From an uncultured Oscillospiraceae bacterium (lineage in GTDB: Bacteria; Bacillota; Clostridia; Oscillospirales; Oscillospiraceae): a DNA stretch of 26,287 bases. A model generated the notes under the pieces. The model saw only the letters and a list, made by a program, of their open reading frames with translations. It did no database searches and was not told the origin of the DNA. Both the position numbers and the translations under genes were made by a program. Where the stretch lies: positions 1 to 26,287 of the forward strand of contig CAKTBC010000016.1 in the NCBI GenBank assembly GCA_934533005.1. Direction: 5' to 3'. Positions 1 through 7,852 of the stretch are shown piece after piece; position 1 is the stretch's first letter; each line of letters begins with the position of its first letter.

Positions 1-1309
1 GCAGGTGATGGTGGTGCCCTTGAGCACCGCGGAGGACGAGGTGATCTTGAAGCTCTGCTCCACCTGGCTGCCGCCGGCAAGCATGCGAATACCGGCATCG
101 TCCAACCGCGTCTCGGTATCGTCCGTCAGACGGGGCAGATAATCGGTGAGAACAAGATAGTCCTGCTTCTCGAGCCAGCCGTTCGTATCCTGATACCAGA
201 GCGGCGAGTGGCGCACGAAGGGGATCTGGCTGCCGAGCGCGCTCTTCGGGAGCGTGATATAGAACACCTTGTAGTTCATGCCGATGGGCTCATAATCGGC
301 GTTGCCGATCGCATTCGCCTCGCGGGTGGCCATCGGGTCGGTCACAAGGCCCATGTAGATCTTGTCGGTATCGCTCGCGCGGGTGACCCACTTGATCGTG
401 ACGGTGTCGCCGGATACGGTCAGCGTGGACTGCGTGTCCACGGGGAAGCCGCGGTTGTCCGCCTTGTCGAGATAGGGGTAGGCGTTGCCGTAGAGATCGT
501 ATACGCCGTCGGTGTAATAGCTCGGGTCAAACGCACGGCCAAAGCTCGGGATGTTCAGGAAGAAATCCTGGTTCTCGTCCCAGCTGCCGTCGGCAAAGCC
601 GATGACAACGGGGATGGATGTCCCCTGCTTGTCTGCGGAGACGCCGAACGAGAAGGTCGTCTGCAGACCGTTCACGCTGCCGGAAACGGCGGAGGACTTG
701 TCCGCGTCGTCGCGGCTGCCGAGATAAAGCTTCGTCGCGATCTTTCCGGCATAGCGGTCGGCCATTTTGCCGGTAACGGTGCAGTAGATCGTGCCGCCGA
801 CGAGCGTGGCGGTGGAGGAGCTGATTGCAAAGCTCGACTGGGTGAAGCCGCCCGCGGCGACCATCTTCATCTCGGCATCGGAGATCTCCGTGCCGGCATC
901 GCCCGTGTCCGCCGGGATGGAGATTACAAGATCCTGATTGGTGTACCAGCTGCCGTCCGGCTTGCCGAGAGAGATCGGTTTTTCGGCGCCGCGATAGGAC
1001 GCGGGCAACTCAAATTCAAATACCCAGCCGCCGTCGGAGCGCGCCGTGCCCTGTACGTAGGGAGACTTGAAGGCATCGTCCTTGGAGCCGAAGTACAGCT
1101 TATCAAAGGAGGTGTTGGCGGTCTCAAAGTGGATGAGCAGCTTTTCGCCCGCAACGACCATGCCGGTCTTTTCCGCGGTGAACATCCTGAACGCCGCGCC
1201 GCCCGCAGCCTTCACGACCTTGATCCTGGCCTCCGAAAGATTGTCGGGCAGCTTCGGGATCGCGGGAGCGGCCTCCGGCTTCTTGTCCGGATCCTCGCCC
1301 GGATCGGTG
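1..1309 (-). repeat. Diverged type-B domains (three complete, a ninth beginning)
   Basis: Three further domains match the type-A landmarks but share little exact sequence. They carry KLYFGSKDDA, KLYLGSRDDA and KIYMGLVTDP, each followed by a segment ending in QDLVISIP, QDFFLNIP or QDYLVLTDY. Two contain DGSW before the last strand. A ninth domain starts at AGIRMLAGG and is cut by the window edge. The match to type A is by eye, so common descent is likely but not proven. Confidence 0.6.
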
Positions 1310-3945
1310 GTGCCTTCGGGGATAGCCGCGGGAACAACGAGCTCCAGCTCGCTGGAGTTGTAAGGTTTTCTCGCCGTGAGATCGCCCTTGAGAATGCAGA
1401 CCGGAACACGCGTTCCCGCAGCGCTCGCCGGGAGCGTGAAGTGGTACGCCTGCGTCTCTTCCCCGGCCACACCGGCCACAACGTCAAATGCACCGCCCCG
1501 ATCGAGCTGGTCTTTCAGCGCCGTAAGATTTCCGAGATAGAGATAGGAATACGTGAACGCACCGCTGGCGGCCTTATTCACCTGCACGGTCACATAGATC
1601 GTTTCGCCGACCTTGACGGCGGAAGCCGTCTCGATCTTGAACATCGGGTAGACCGCGTCCGCGCCCTGCTTGGCGACAAACAGCTTGCCGCTCACATCCC
1701 GCTCGGCGCATGGTGCCGCGGGGTAGTCCACCGGCGTGGGAACGGGGTCAGGCTTTCCTTCCGGAATGTCGGAGGGAACAACGAGCTCCAGCTCGCTGGA
1801 GTTGTAAGGTTTTCTCGCCGTGAGATCGCCCTTGAGAATGCAGACCGGAACACGCGTTCCCGCAGCGCTCGCCGGGAGCGTGAAGTGGTACGCCTGCGTC
1901 TCTTCCCCGGCCACACCGGCCACAACGTCAAACGCACCGCCCTGATCGAGCTGGTCTTTCAGCGCCGTAAGATTTCCGAGATAGAGATAGGAATACGTGA
2001 ACGCGCCGCTGGCGGCCTTGTTCACCTGCACGGTCACATAGATCGTTTCGCCGACCTTGACGGCGGAAGCCGTCTCGATCTTGAACATCGGGTAGACCGC
2101 ATCCGCGCTCTGCTTGGCGACAAACAGCTTGCCGCTCACGTCCTGCTCCGCGCAGGGCGCGGCGGGATAATCCACCGCCGTGGGGACGGGGTCGAGCTTC
2201 CCTTCCGGAATATCGGAGGGAACGATGAGCTCCAGCTCGCTGGAGTTATAAGGGCTTCTCGCCGTGAGATCGCCCTTGAGAATGCAGATCGGAATGCGCG
2301 TTCCCGCAGCGCTCGCCGGGAGCGTGAAGTGGTACGCCTGCGTTTCTTCCCCGGCCACACCGGCCACGACATCAAACGGGCCGTCCTTTTCCAGCTGCGT
2401 TTTCAGCGCCGTGAGATCGCCGAAGTAGAGGTGAGCATACGTGAACGCACCGCTGGCGGCCTTGTTCACCTGCACGGTCACATAGATCGTTTCGCCGACC
2501 TTGACGGCGGAAGCCGTCTCAATCTTGAACATCGGGTAGACCGCATCCGCGCTCTGCTTGGCAACGAACAGCTTGCCGCTCACGTCCTGCTCGTCACAGG
2601 GTGCCGCGGGGTAGTCCTTCGCTGTGGGAACGGGGGTGGGTGTTTCAATATCCGCCGGAACGACAAGCTCCAGCTCGCTGGAGTTATAGGGGCTCTTCGC
2701 CGTGAGATCGCCTTTGAGAATGCAGATCGGAACGCGCGTTCCCGCAGCGCTCGCCGGGAGCGTGAAGTGGTACGCCTGCGTTTCTTCCCCGGCCACACCG
2801 GCCACAACGTCAAATGCACCGCCCCGATCGAGCTGGTCTTTCAGCGCCGTAAGATTTCCGAGATAGAGATAGGAATACGTGAACGCACCGCTGGCGGCCT
2901 TATTCACCTGCACGGTCACATAGATCGTTTCGCCGACCTTGACGGCGGAAGCCGTCTCGATCTTGAACATCGGGTAGACCGCGTCCGCGCCCTGCTTGGC
3001 GACAAACAGCTTGCCGCTCACATCCCGCTCGGCGCATGGTGCCGCGGGGTAGTCCACCGGCGTGGGAACGGGGTCAGGCTTTCCTTCCGGAATGTCGGAG
3101 GGAACAACGAGCTCCAGCTCGCTGGAGTTGTAAGGTTTTCTCGCCGTGAGATCGCCCTTGAGAATGCAGACCGGAACACGCGTTCCCGCAGCGCTCGCCG
3201 GGAGCGTGAAGTGGTACGCCTGCGTCTCTTCCCCGGCCACACCGGCCACAACGTCAAACGCACCGCCCCGATCGAGCTGGTCTTTCAGCGCCGTGAGATC
3301 ACCAAAGTAGAGGTGGGCATATGTGAATGCGCCGCTGGCGGCCTTGTTCACCTGCACGGTCACGTAGATCGTTTCGCCGACCTTGACGGCAGTAGCTTTG
3401 TCGATATTAAACATCGGGTAGACCGCGTCCGCGCCCTGCTTGGCGACAAACAGCTTGCCGCTCACATCCCGCTCGGCGCAAGGTGCCGCGGGGTAGTCCA
3501 CCGGCGTGGGAACGGGGTCAGGCTTTGGCTCCTCCGTCGGCTCCGCCGTCGCCGTCGCAGAGGGCTCCGCGGTGGGCTCTTCGGTCGTTTCCGCCGTTGC
3601 CGTCGCGGTCGCCAAAGCCTCCGGCGAAGCGCTTGTCTCCGTGGTCGCGGACGGCGCCGCCGTGGGCGTCGCAGTCGTCTCCGCGGTCTCCGGCGAAGCG
3701 GTCGTCTCCGTCTTTGCCGTGGGGGCCGGCGCGGCCGCGGGCGTTTCCTTTGTCTCGGCCGTCGCCGAGGGAGTAGACGTCGGGGCTGCGGACTCTTCCG
3801 CCTCCGCCGAGGGAGAGACCTCCGCGGTAGCCGTCACGGTAGTCGTGCCGTCGCTGTCGTCCGCCGCCAGAACGGGAACAACGTTCCCCAGCGTCAGACA
3901 GATCACGAGCAGCAGCACAACGATTCTGGACATTTTCCTGTGCAT
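1..3945 (-). CDS. Giant secreted repeat protein under B12-riboswitch control (C-terminus outside window)
   Basis: The frame is open for 1315 codons from the ATG at 3945 to the window edge, so the C-terminus is missing. I chose ATG 3945 because AGGAGG lies 8 nt upstream; the in-frame ATG at 3951 is only 2 nt from it. Residues 1-27 form a signal peptide (MHRKMSR, a hydrophobic core, then VLA). Residues about 30-143 are a Thr/Ala/Pro/Glu-rich linker resembling a wall-spanning or extended stalk. Five near-identical domains of about 146-148 residues follow (about 144-879), then three diverged domains (about 880-1275) and the start of a ninth. Shared landmarks are a [K/T]-[LI]-Y-x-G strand, a LPAS..G..[IV]P segment and an ending like ELELVVP or DLVISIP. 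The alternating pattern suggests beta-sandwich domains (inference). I do not recognise the family. Location downstream of a cobalamin riboswitch suggests a role in corrinoid or cobalt capture; an adhesin is the main alternative. Confidence 0.9.
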   Translation of the reverse strand, partial: MHRKMSRIVVLLLVICLTLGNVVPVLAADDSDGTTTVTATAEVSPSAEAEESAAPTSTPSATAETKETPAAAPAPTAKTETTASPETAETTATPTAAPSATTETSASPEALATATATAETTEEPTAEPSATATAEPTEEPKPDPVPTPVDYPAAPCAERDVSGKLFVAKQGADAVYPMFNIDKATAVKVGETIYVTVQVNKAASGAFTYAHLYFGDLTALKDQLDRGGAFDVVAGVAGEETQAYHFTLPASAAGTRVPVCILKGDLTARKPYNSSELELVVPSDIPEGKPDPVPTPVDYPAAPCAERDVSGKLFVAKQGADAVYPMFKIETASAVKVGETIYVTVQVNKAASGAFTYSYLYLGNLTALKDQLDRGGAFDVVAGVAGEETQAYHFTLPASAAGTRVPICILKGDLTAKSPYNSSELELVVPADIETPTPVPTAKDYPAAPCDEQDVSGKLFVAKQSADAVYPMFKIETASAVKVGETIYVTVQVNKAASGAFTYAHLYFGDLTALKTQLEKDGPFDVVAGVAGEETQAYHFTLPASAAGTRIPICILKGDLTARSPYNSSELELIVPSDIPEGKLDPVPTAVDYPAAPCAEQDVSGKLFVAKQSADAVYPMFKIETASAVKVGETIYVTVQVNKAASGAFTYSYLYLGNLTALKDQLDQGGAFDVVAGVAGEETQAYHFTLPASAAGTRVPVCILKGDLTARKPYNSSELELVVPSDIPEGKPDPVPTPVDYPAAPCAERDVSGKLFVAKQGADAVYPMFKIETASAVKVGETIYVTVQVNKAASGAFTYSYLYLGNLTALKDQLDRGGAFDVVAGVAGEETQAYHFTLPASAAGTRVPVCILKGDLTARKPYNSSELELVVPAAIPEGTTDPGEDPDKKPEAAPAIPKLPDNLSEARIKVVKAAGGAAFRMFTAEKTGMVVAGEKLLIHFETANTSFDKLYFGSKDDAFKSPYVQGTARSDGGWVFEFELPASYRGAEKPISLGKPDGSWYTNQDLVISIPADTGDAGTEISDAEMKMVAAGGFTQSSFAISSSTATLVGGTIYCTVTGKMADRYAGKIATKLYLGSRDDADKSSAVSGSVNGLQTTFSFGVSADKQGTSIPVVIGFADGSWDENQDFFLNIPSFGRAFDPSYYTDGVYDLYGNAYPYLDKADNRGFPVDTQSTLTVSGDTVTIKWVTRASDTDKIYMGLVTDPMATREANAIGNADYEPIGMNYKVFYITLPKSALGSQIPFVRHSPLWYQDTNGWLEKQDYLVLTDYLPRLTDDTETRLDDAGIRMLAGGSQVEQSFKITSSSAVLKGTTITC
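1310..1746 (-). repeat. Repeat domain unit 5 (last type-A unit)
   Basis: The fifth type-A unit ends in ELELVVPAAIPEG and then runs into a linker rich in Asp, Pro and Glu (PEGTTDPGEDPDKKPE). After it the protein changes to the diverged type-B domains. Confidence 0.88.
1747..2190 (-). repeat. Repeat domain unit 4 (444 bp)
   Basis: The fourth type-A unit begins with DYPAAPCAEQDVSG. Its C-terminal half shares the long identical block with the corresponding half of unit 1/2 (offset 1326 bp), while its N-terminal half is closer to unit 3. This mosaic pattern points to recombination between units. Confidence 0.9.
2191..2634 (-). repeat. Repeat domain unit 3 (444 bp)
   Basis: The third type-A unit has the variant lead-in PTAKDYPAAPCDEQDVSG. 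It keeps both cysteines and the strand pattern of the other units. It reads IPICILKGD where units 1 and 2 read VPVCILKGD. Confidence 0.9.
2635..3072 (-). repeat. Repeat domain unit 2 (438 bp)
   Basis: The second type-A unit is two codons shorter than the others because of a variant linker at its C-terminal junction with unit 3. Most of its sequence belongs to a block of about 486 bp that recurs, identical by eye, three units downstream across units 4 and 5. Confidence 0.9.
3073..3516 (-). repeat. Repeat domain unit 1 (444 bp)
   Basis: This is the first of five tandem type-A units in the secreted protein. It starts at the VPTPVDYPAAPC segment and includes VKVGETIYVTVQVN. It is the most diverged of the five in its centre: it reads MFNIDKATAVK where the others read MFKIETASAVK, and AHLYFGD where some others read SYLYLGN. 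Two cysteines are present, as in every type-A unit (PCAERDVSG and VPVCILKGD). Confidence 0.9.
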
Positions 3946-4012
3946 ATCCATGCCCTCCTAAAATATCTTCATGGAAAATCTCGCAAAACGGTTCCAGCCG
4001 ACGCCACCTCCC

Positions 4013-4051
4013 GGAAAAACAAAATCAGAGCAGCCAAAAAAGCTGCTCTGA
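4013..4051 (-). terminator. Intrinsic terminator in the riboswitch leader
   Basis: On the minus strand a perfect 10-bp stem (TCAGAGCAGC with GCTGCTCTGA, 4051-4042 and 4034-4025) closes a 7-nt T-rich loop. It is followed by TTTTGTTTTT. It lies between the cobalamin riboswitch and the repeat-protein ATG, so it is the expected expression platform of a transcriptional off-switch. Confidence 0.88.
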
Positions 4052-4127
4052 CGGTATTTTCAGAATATGTAAGCGTTTTAATCGGAAACATACCGTTCCA
4101 GGCAAAAATCCGCCGGGAAGCGGTATT

Positions 4128-4260
4128 CATCCGGTGAAATATCCTGACTCCGTTTCCTCGCTCGCCCGCCTTCCCGGTTTCCCAGTGGCATAGTGGGGTC
4201 GCTCCGCGTTACAGTTGCCGTTACAGTCCGTGATTTGCACACGGTTCCTTCATCCGAATG
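4128..4260 (-). promoter_or_regulatory. Cobalamin (class I, AdoCbl-type) riboswitch
   Basis: Read on the minus strand, the conserved landmarks appear in order: GAAGGAAC, GTGCAAATC, AACTGTAACGCGGAG, the B12 box GCCACTG, CGGGAAGG and GGAGTCAGGA. The ends pair as P1 (CATTCGG at 4260-4254 with CCGGATG at 4134-4128, one G-U). These riboswitches bind a cobalamin and lower expression of the downstream gene. The element sits in the 429-bp gap between cbiP and the repeat-protein gene and can only act on the latter. Confidence 0.95.
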
Positions 4261-4300
4261 GTTCTATTCAATTTTACGGGAGATTCATCCATGTATAGCA

Positions 4301-4329
4301 AATATAGCATATACCTGATAGCTTTGCAA
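4301..4329 (-). promoter_or_regulatory. Promoter of the riboswitch and repeat-protein transcript
   Basis: A -35 element TTGCAA (4329-4324), a 17-nt spacer and a -10 element TATATT (4306-4301) lie about 40 nt before the riboswitch. The surrounding DNA is AT-rich, unlike the neighbouring genes. This would make the repeat-protein transcript independent of the cbi operon. It is predicted from sequence only. Confidence 0.7.
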
Positions 4330-4374
4330 TATATATCCCGCAGAATTTCCGAAAAAACGACAGGGGGCGGCGTC

Positions 4375-5838
4375 TCAGTCCCGGCGGCCGAGGATCTTAT
4401 ATACAAGCTCCATATCCAGTCCCTCGCGGACGACCCGGGCGAGCTTGTCATACTGCTCTTCGCGGTATGCCGCGGGGTCGAAACTGCCGAGAATCTCAGG
4501 GCTCAGCCCCTTTTTCCGGCAGAGCGCGCCGAGCACGGCGTCCGCAACGCCGGGGGCGTCAAAAATGCCGTGGATATAACTGCCGTACACGTTCCCTCCG
4601 CCGGTGACGGCACTTCGCGCCGCACGGCTGCGTCCCATATGAATTTCATATCCTTCATAGGCAAGGCCGTTCAGGCAGGAGAGCTCCCCTTCCACGCCGG
4701 AGAACGTACCGCGCGTCTGTGTCTGCACCTTTTCGCCCTCGAATACGGTGTCCATATCGAGCAGCCCCATACCGGCGATGTCCGTGATGCCCGCGGCCTC
4801 GACCCTTTCGGGATCGGACACACTCCGGCCGAGCATCTGGTACCCGCCGCAGATGCCGAAAACGAGCGTCCCGGCGGCCGCGGCTTTCAATATGGCCGCT
4901 TCCAGCCCGCTCTCGCGCAGCCATTTGAGATCGGCGATCGTGCTCTTCGTGCCGGGCAGGACGATCATGTCCGCCCCTCCGAGCTCCGCAGCGCGCTCAA
5001 TGTAGCGTACGGACACGTTTTCGTACCGCTCCAGCGGGCTCATATCCGTGAAGTTGGAGATGCGCGGCAGACGGACGACGGCAACATCGATCGCCCGGCG
5101 TTCACCGCCGCGCGCAAAGCGCGTGGAGAGACTGTCCTCATCGTCGATATCCAGATGCACATACGGCACAACGCCCGCCACCGGCACGCCGCACAGCTCC
5201 TCGAGCGTTTTGAGACCGGGCTCGAGGATCTTCTTATCGCCGCGGAACTTGTTGACGATCGTGCCGCGGATGCGCGCGCGCTCGTCCGGCTCGAGCAGCG
5301 CCACGGTGCCGTAGAGCTGCGCGAACACGCCGCCGCGGTCAATGTCGCCGACGAGGAGCACCGGCGCGTCCACGAGCTTCGCAAGGCCCATGTTCACGAT
5401 GTCCTCCTGCTTGAGATTGATCTCCGCGGGACTGCCCGCGCCCTCGATGACGATAATGTCATACTCCGCGGCGAGCGAGTTATAGGCCTCCATCACCGCA
5501 GGAATATACTCGCGCTTGCGGCGGTAATACTCCATCGCGTGCATGTTGCCCTGCACGACGCCGTTTACGATCACCTGGCTGCCGACGTCAGTCGTCGGCT
5601 TGAGCAAAATGGGGTTCATGCGCACGTCGGGGGCAATGCCCGCGGCCTCCGCCTGCACGACCTGCGCGCGCCCCATCTCGCCGCCCGCAGCGGTGATGAA
5701 GGAGTTGAGCGCCATGTTCTGGCTTTTGAACGGCGCAACGCGGTAGCCGTCCTGGCGGAAAATGCGGCACAGCCCGGCGCAGAGGATGCTCTTGCCCGCG
5801 TTGGACATCGTCCCCTGGATCATGATGTTTTTCGCCAT
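4375..5838 (-). CDS. cbiP: Cobyric acid synthase (glutamine amidotransferase)
   Basis: The product amidates carboxyl groups b, d, e and g of adenosylcobyrinate a,c-diamide, using glutamine and ATP, to make adenosylcobyric acid in the cytoplasm. The N-terminal half is the dethiobiotin-synthetase-like ATPase, with IQGTMSNAGKS near residues 7-17 and KSQNMALNS near 38. The C-terminal half is a class-I glutamine amidotransferase with the nucleophile motif FGICGGYQM (Cys330) and later His-containing motifs EIHMG and YIHGIFD. The length of 487 is normal for the family. The start overlaps the cobD stop by one base (TAATG), so translation is probably coupled. It is the last gene of the cbi run. The ordered domains and motifs make the call secure. 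Confidence 0.97.
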   Translation of the reverse strand: MAKNIMIQGTMSNAGKSILCAGLCRIFRQDGYRVAPFKSQNMALNSFITAAGGEMGRAQVVQAEAAGIAPDVRMNPILLKPTTDVGSQVIVNGVVQGNMHAMEYYRRKREYIPAVMEAYNSLAAEYDIIVIEGAGSPAEINLKQEDIVNMGLAKLVDAPVLLVGDIDRGGVFAQLYGTVALLEPDERARIRGTIVNKFRGDKKILEPGLKTLEELCGVPVAGVVPYVHLDIDDEDSLSTRFARGGERRAIDVAVVRLPRISNFTDMSPLERYENVSVRYIERAAELGGADMIVLPGTKSTIADLKWLRESGLEAAILKAAAAGTLVFGICGGYQMLGRSVSDPERVEAAGITDIAGMGLLDMDTVFEGEKVQTQTRGTFSGVEGELSCLNGLAYEGYEIHMGRSRAARSAVTGGGNVYGSYIHGIFDAPGVADAVLGALCRKKGLSPEILGSFDPAAYREEQYDKLARVVREGLDMELVYKILGRRD

Positions 5839-6881
5839 TATTCGATCTCCCGGATAGTCTGGATCAGAGCCTCGTTCTCCGCATGCGTGCGCACCGCAAC
5901 GCGGTACCAGCCGGAGGAGAGCCCTTCGTAATTATCACAGCTTCGGATCAAAACGCCCTTTTCGCGCAGCGCGTCGGAGAGTCCGGGCGCGGCCTGAAAG
6001 AGCAGGTAATTGGCGTCCGAGGGGATCACGCGGCAGCCGGACGCCGCGAGCGCCCCGGCCAGCCAGGCGCGTTCCGTTTTAATGAGCGCGCGGGTCGTTT
6101 CCAGAAAGCTCGTCTCCCGCAGCGCCGCAACGCCCGCCGCCTGCGCAAGCGTGGATACGTTCCACGGCGGTGCGGCGGAGGCCATGTCGCGCAGCATGTC
6201 TGCGTCGGCACAGAGGCCGTAGCCGAGCCGGACGCCCGCCATGCCGTAGCTTTTCGTGAACGCCTTGAGAAGAAAGAGCTGCGGATACCGCGCGAGATAC
6301 GGCTTCAGGCTCTCGCCGCCGTCCGTGAGATCCAGAAAGCACTCGTCCGCGAAAACGAACGTCCCCTGCTCCTCGCACACGGCAAGGATCTGCTCGATCA
6401 GCTGAGGCTCGGCGAGCCGTCCGGTGGGGTTGTTCGGGTTGCAGAGGAAAAACACCGCCGGTCTCGTCTCGCGAAGGAAGCCGAGGATCCCGGCGTCCGG
6501 CACGAAGCCCTTCTCCTCCGAAAGCATATAACGCGTCATATCGCAGCCGCGGCGCGCCACGGCGTGCGCATACTCCGAAAACGTCGGCGCGAGCTCCGCC
6601 GCGGAGCTCGGGCGGAAGGCGTCGGCAAAGGTGTAGATCAGTTCCGACGCGCCGTTGCCGCAGATGACATAGTCCTCCGGCACGCTCTCGGCCTTTGCGA
6701 TCGCCGCGCGCAGCGCGCGGCAGTAGGGGTCGGGATAGCGATCCGCACGGTCCAGCGCGCGGCCGATTGCCTCGCGTACGCTCTCCGGCGTACCGAGCGG
6801 GTTGATGTTGGCGGAAAAGTCGAGCCGGATGTCCCCGGCGTAAATGTCTCCGCCGTGCGGATTTTTCGTGTCGTACAGCAT
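5838..6881 (-). CDS. cobD: Threonine-phosphate decarboxylase (CobD-like PLP enzyme)
   Basis: This is a fold-type-I PLP enzyme of the CobD/HisC family. CobD decarboxylates L-threonine O-3-phosphate to (R)-1-amino-2-propanol phosphate, the side chain that CbiB attaches to cobyric acid. Visible features are LDFSANINPLG near residue 20, CNPNNPTG (147-154), FADE near 177 and the Schiff-base lysine in FTKSYGMAGVRLGYG (Lys210). Size (347 residues) fits. The family motifs alone do not separate CobD from histidinol-phosphate aminotransferase; the choice rests on its place between cbiB and cbiP and on the CobD-type N-terminus (NPHGGD). It starts 4 nt after cbiB, with GAGGTGA upstream inside that gene. 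Confidence 0.92.
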   Translation of the reverse strand: MLYDTKNPHGGDIYAGDIRLDFSANINPLGTPESVREAIGRALDRADRYPDPYCRALRAAIAKAESVPEDYVICGNGASELIYTFADAFRPSSAAELAPTFSEYAHAVARRGCDMTRYMLSEEKGFVPDAGILGFLRETRPAVFFLCNPNNPTGRLAEPQLIEQILAVCEEQGTFVFADECFLDLTDGGESLKPYLARYPQLFLLKAFTKSYGMAGVRLGYGLCADADMLRDMASAAPPWNVSTLAQAAGVAALRETSFLETTRALIKTERAWLAGALAASGCRVIPSDANYLLFQAAPGLSDALREKGVLIRSCDNYEGLSSGWYRVAVRTHAENEALIQTIREIE

Positions 6882-6885
6882 GATT

Positions 6886-7845
6886 TCACCTCAACAGAAG
6901 AAATTTGATCCCGCCGAACAAAAGGAGCGAGAGCGCTGCCGTGGCGTAAAGCAGCCGCCCGGCGCGGGGAATGTCCTCGTATTCGATCTCGCGCCGCGCA
7001 TCGCCGATGTGCGGCTTTTTGTGCAGCACGCCGTGGTAGTACGCATCGCCCGCGAGACGCACGCCGAGCAGCCCCGCGCATACCGACTCCGTCTGCGCGG
7101 AGTTGGGGCTTGCGTGGTTGCGCCGGTCGCGCCGCCAGATCCGCCAGCCGTTCTTCACGTCGAGCCGCAGCAGCGCGCCCGCGGCAAGCATCAAAAGCGC
7201 GGAGAGCCGCGCGGGGATATAGTTGAGCACGTCGTCCATTTTCGCCGGGACGAGGCCGATGTTCTTATACGGCATTTCCACATAGCCGAGCATGGAGTCC
7301 ATGGTGTTCGCGGCCTTGTAGAAAAAGCCGAGCGGCGCGCCGCCGAGCGCGAGAAAGAGCATCGGCGCGATGACGCCGTCGGAGGCGTTCTCCGCCACGG
7401 TCTCCACCGCGGCGCGCGTTACGGCCAGATCGTCCAGCTCGGCGGTGTCGCGCCCGACGATCATGGAAACGGCTCGGCGGTAATTTTCGGGTACACCCTC
7501 CTTCAAGGCGGCATAGACCTTCATGCTCTCGTCCCGGAGGGACTTGGTCGCAAGGATCTGCCAGCACATGATGCTCTCGAGCACGAGCCCCGCCGCCAGG
7601 TGGACGCGGTACGCCGCGTACAGGAGAAGCGCCGGAACGGCGGTGGAAATGCCCGCCACAACGAGCCAGAGCACGCCCCCCGCGACATTTTCGCCGCGGA
7701 CGGTTTTGGGAAAGATGCGCCGCACGGCCTTTTCCACAGCCGTGATCAGCTTCCCGATCCACACGACCGGGTGCGGGATGCTGTGCGGGTCGCCGAGCAG
7801 AAGATCGATGAAAAAGCCGAGCAGCAGCGCGATCAGATGGTACAT
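6886..7845 (-). CDS. cbiB: Adenosylcobinamide-phosphate synthase, membrane protein
   Basis: CbiB joins the aminopropanol phosphate made by CobD to adenosylcobyric acid at the membrane. The protein of 319 residues begins with a membrane segment and the family signature GDPHSIPHPVVWIG near residues 18-31. It also has further hydrophobic segments, NASDGVIAPM and the segment FFYKAANTMDSMLGY. The ATG at 7845 has AGGGGTG upstream at good spacing. It lies 7 nt after the fused cbiJET gene and 4 nt before cobD, matching the order in which the products act. Confidence 0.96.
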   Translation of the reverse strand: MYHLIALLLGFFIDLLLGDPHSIPHPVVWIGKLITAVEKAVRRIFPKTVRGENVAGGVLWLVVAGISTAVPALLLYAAYRVHLAAGLVLESIMCWQILATKSLRDESMKVYAALKEGVPENYRRAVSMIVGRDTAELDDLAVTRAAVETVAENASDGVIAPMLFLALGGAPLGFFYKAANTMDSMLGYVEMPYKNIGLVPAKMDDVLNYIPARLSALLMLAAGALLRLDVKNGWRIWRRDRRNHASPNSAQTESVCAGLLGVRLAGDAYYHGVLHKKPHIGDARREIEYEDIPRAGRLLYATAALSLLLFGGIKFLLLR

Positions 7846-7852
7846 TTGCTCT

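Noticed and set aside
1310..3516. A CRISPR array or mobile repeat
   Set aside because: The repeat period is 438-444 bp, in frame and fully coding, so it is a protein-domain repeat.
208..4137. A plus-strand open frame of about 1300 codons opposite the repeat-protein gene
   Set aside because: It has no start or ribosome binding site, is very rich in Arg, Gly and Ala, and mirrors the repeats. The minus strand has a signal peptide, a Shine-Dalgarno site, a promoter and a riboswitch, so the plus frame is the antisense shadow of a GC-rich gene.
4340..4374. A possible terminator right after cbiP (GC-rich segment followed by TTTTTT)
   Set aside because: Only a very short stem can be drawn, so termination here is not supported. 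The T-run lies just upstream of the riboswitch promoter.
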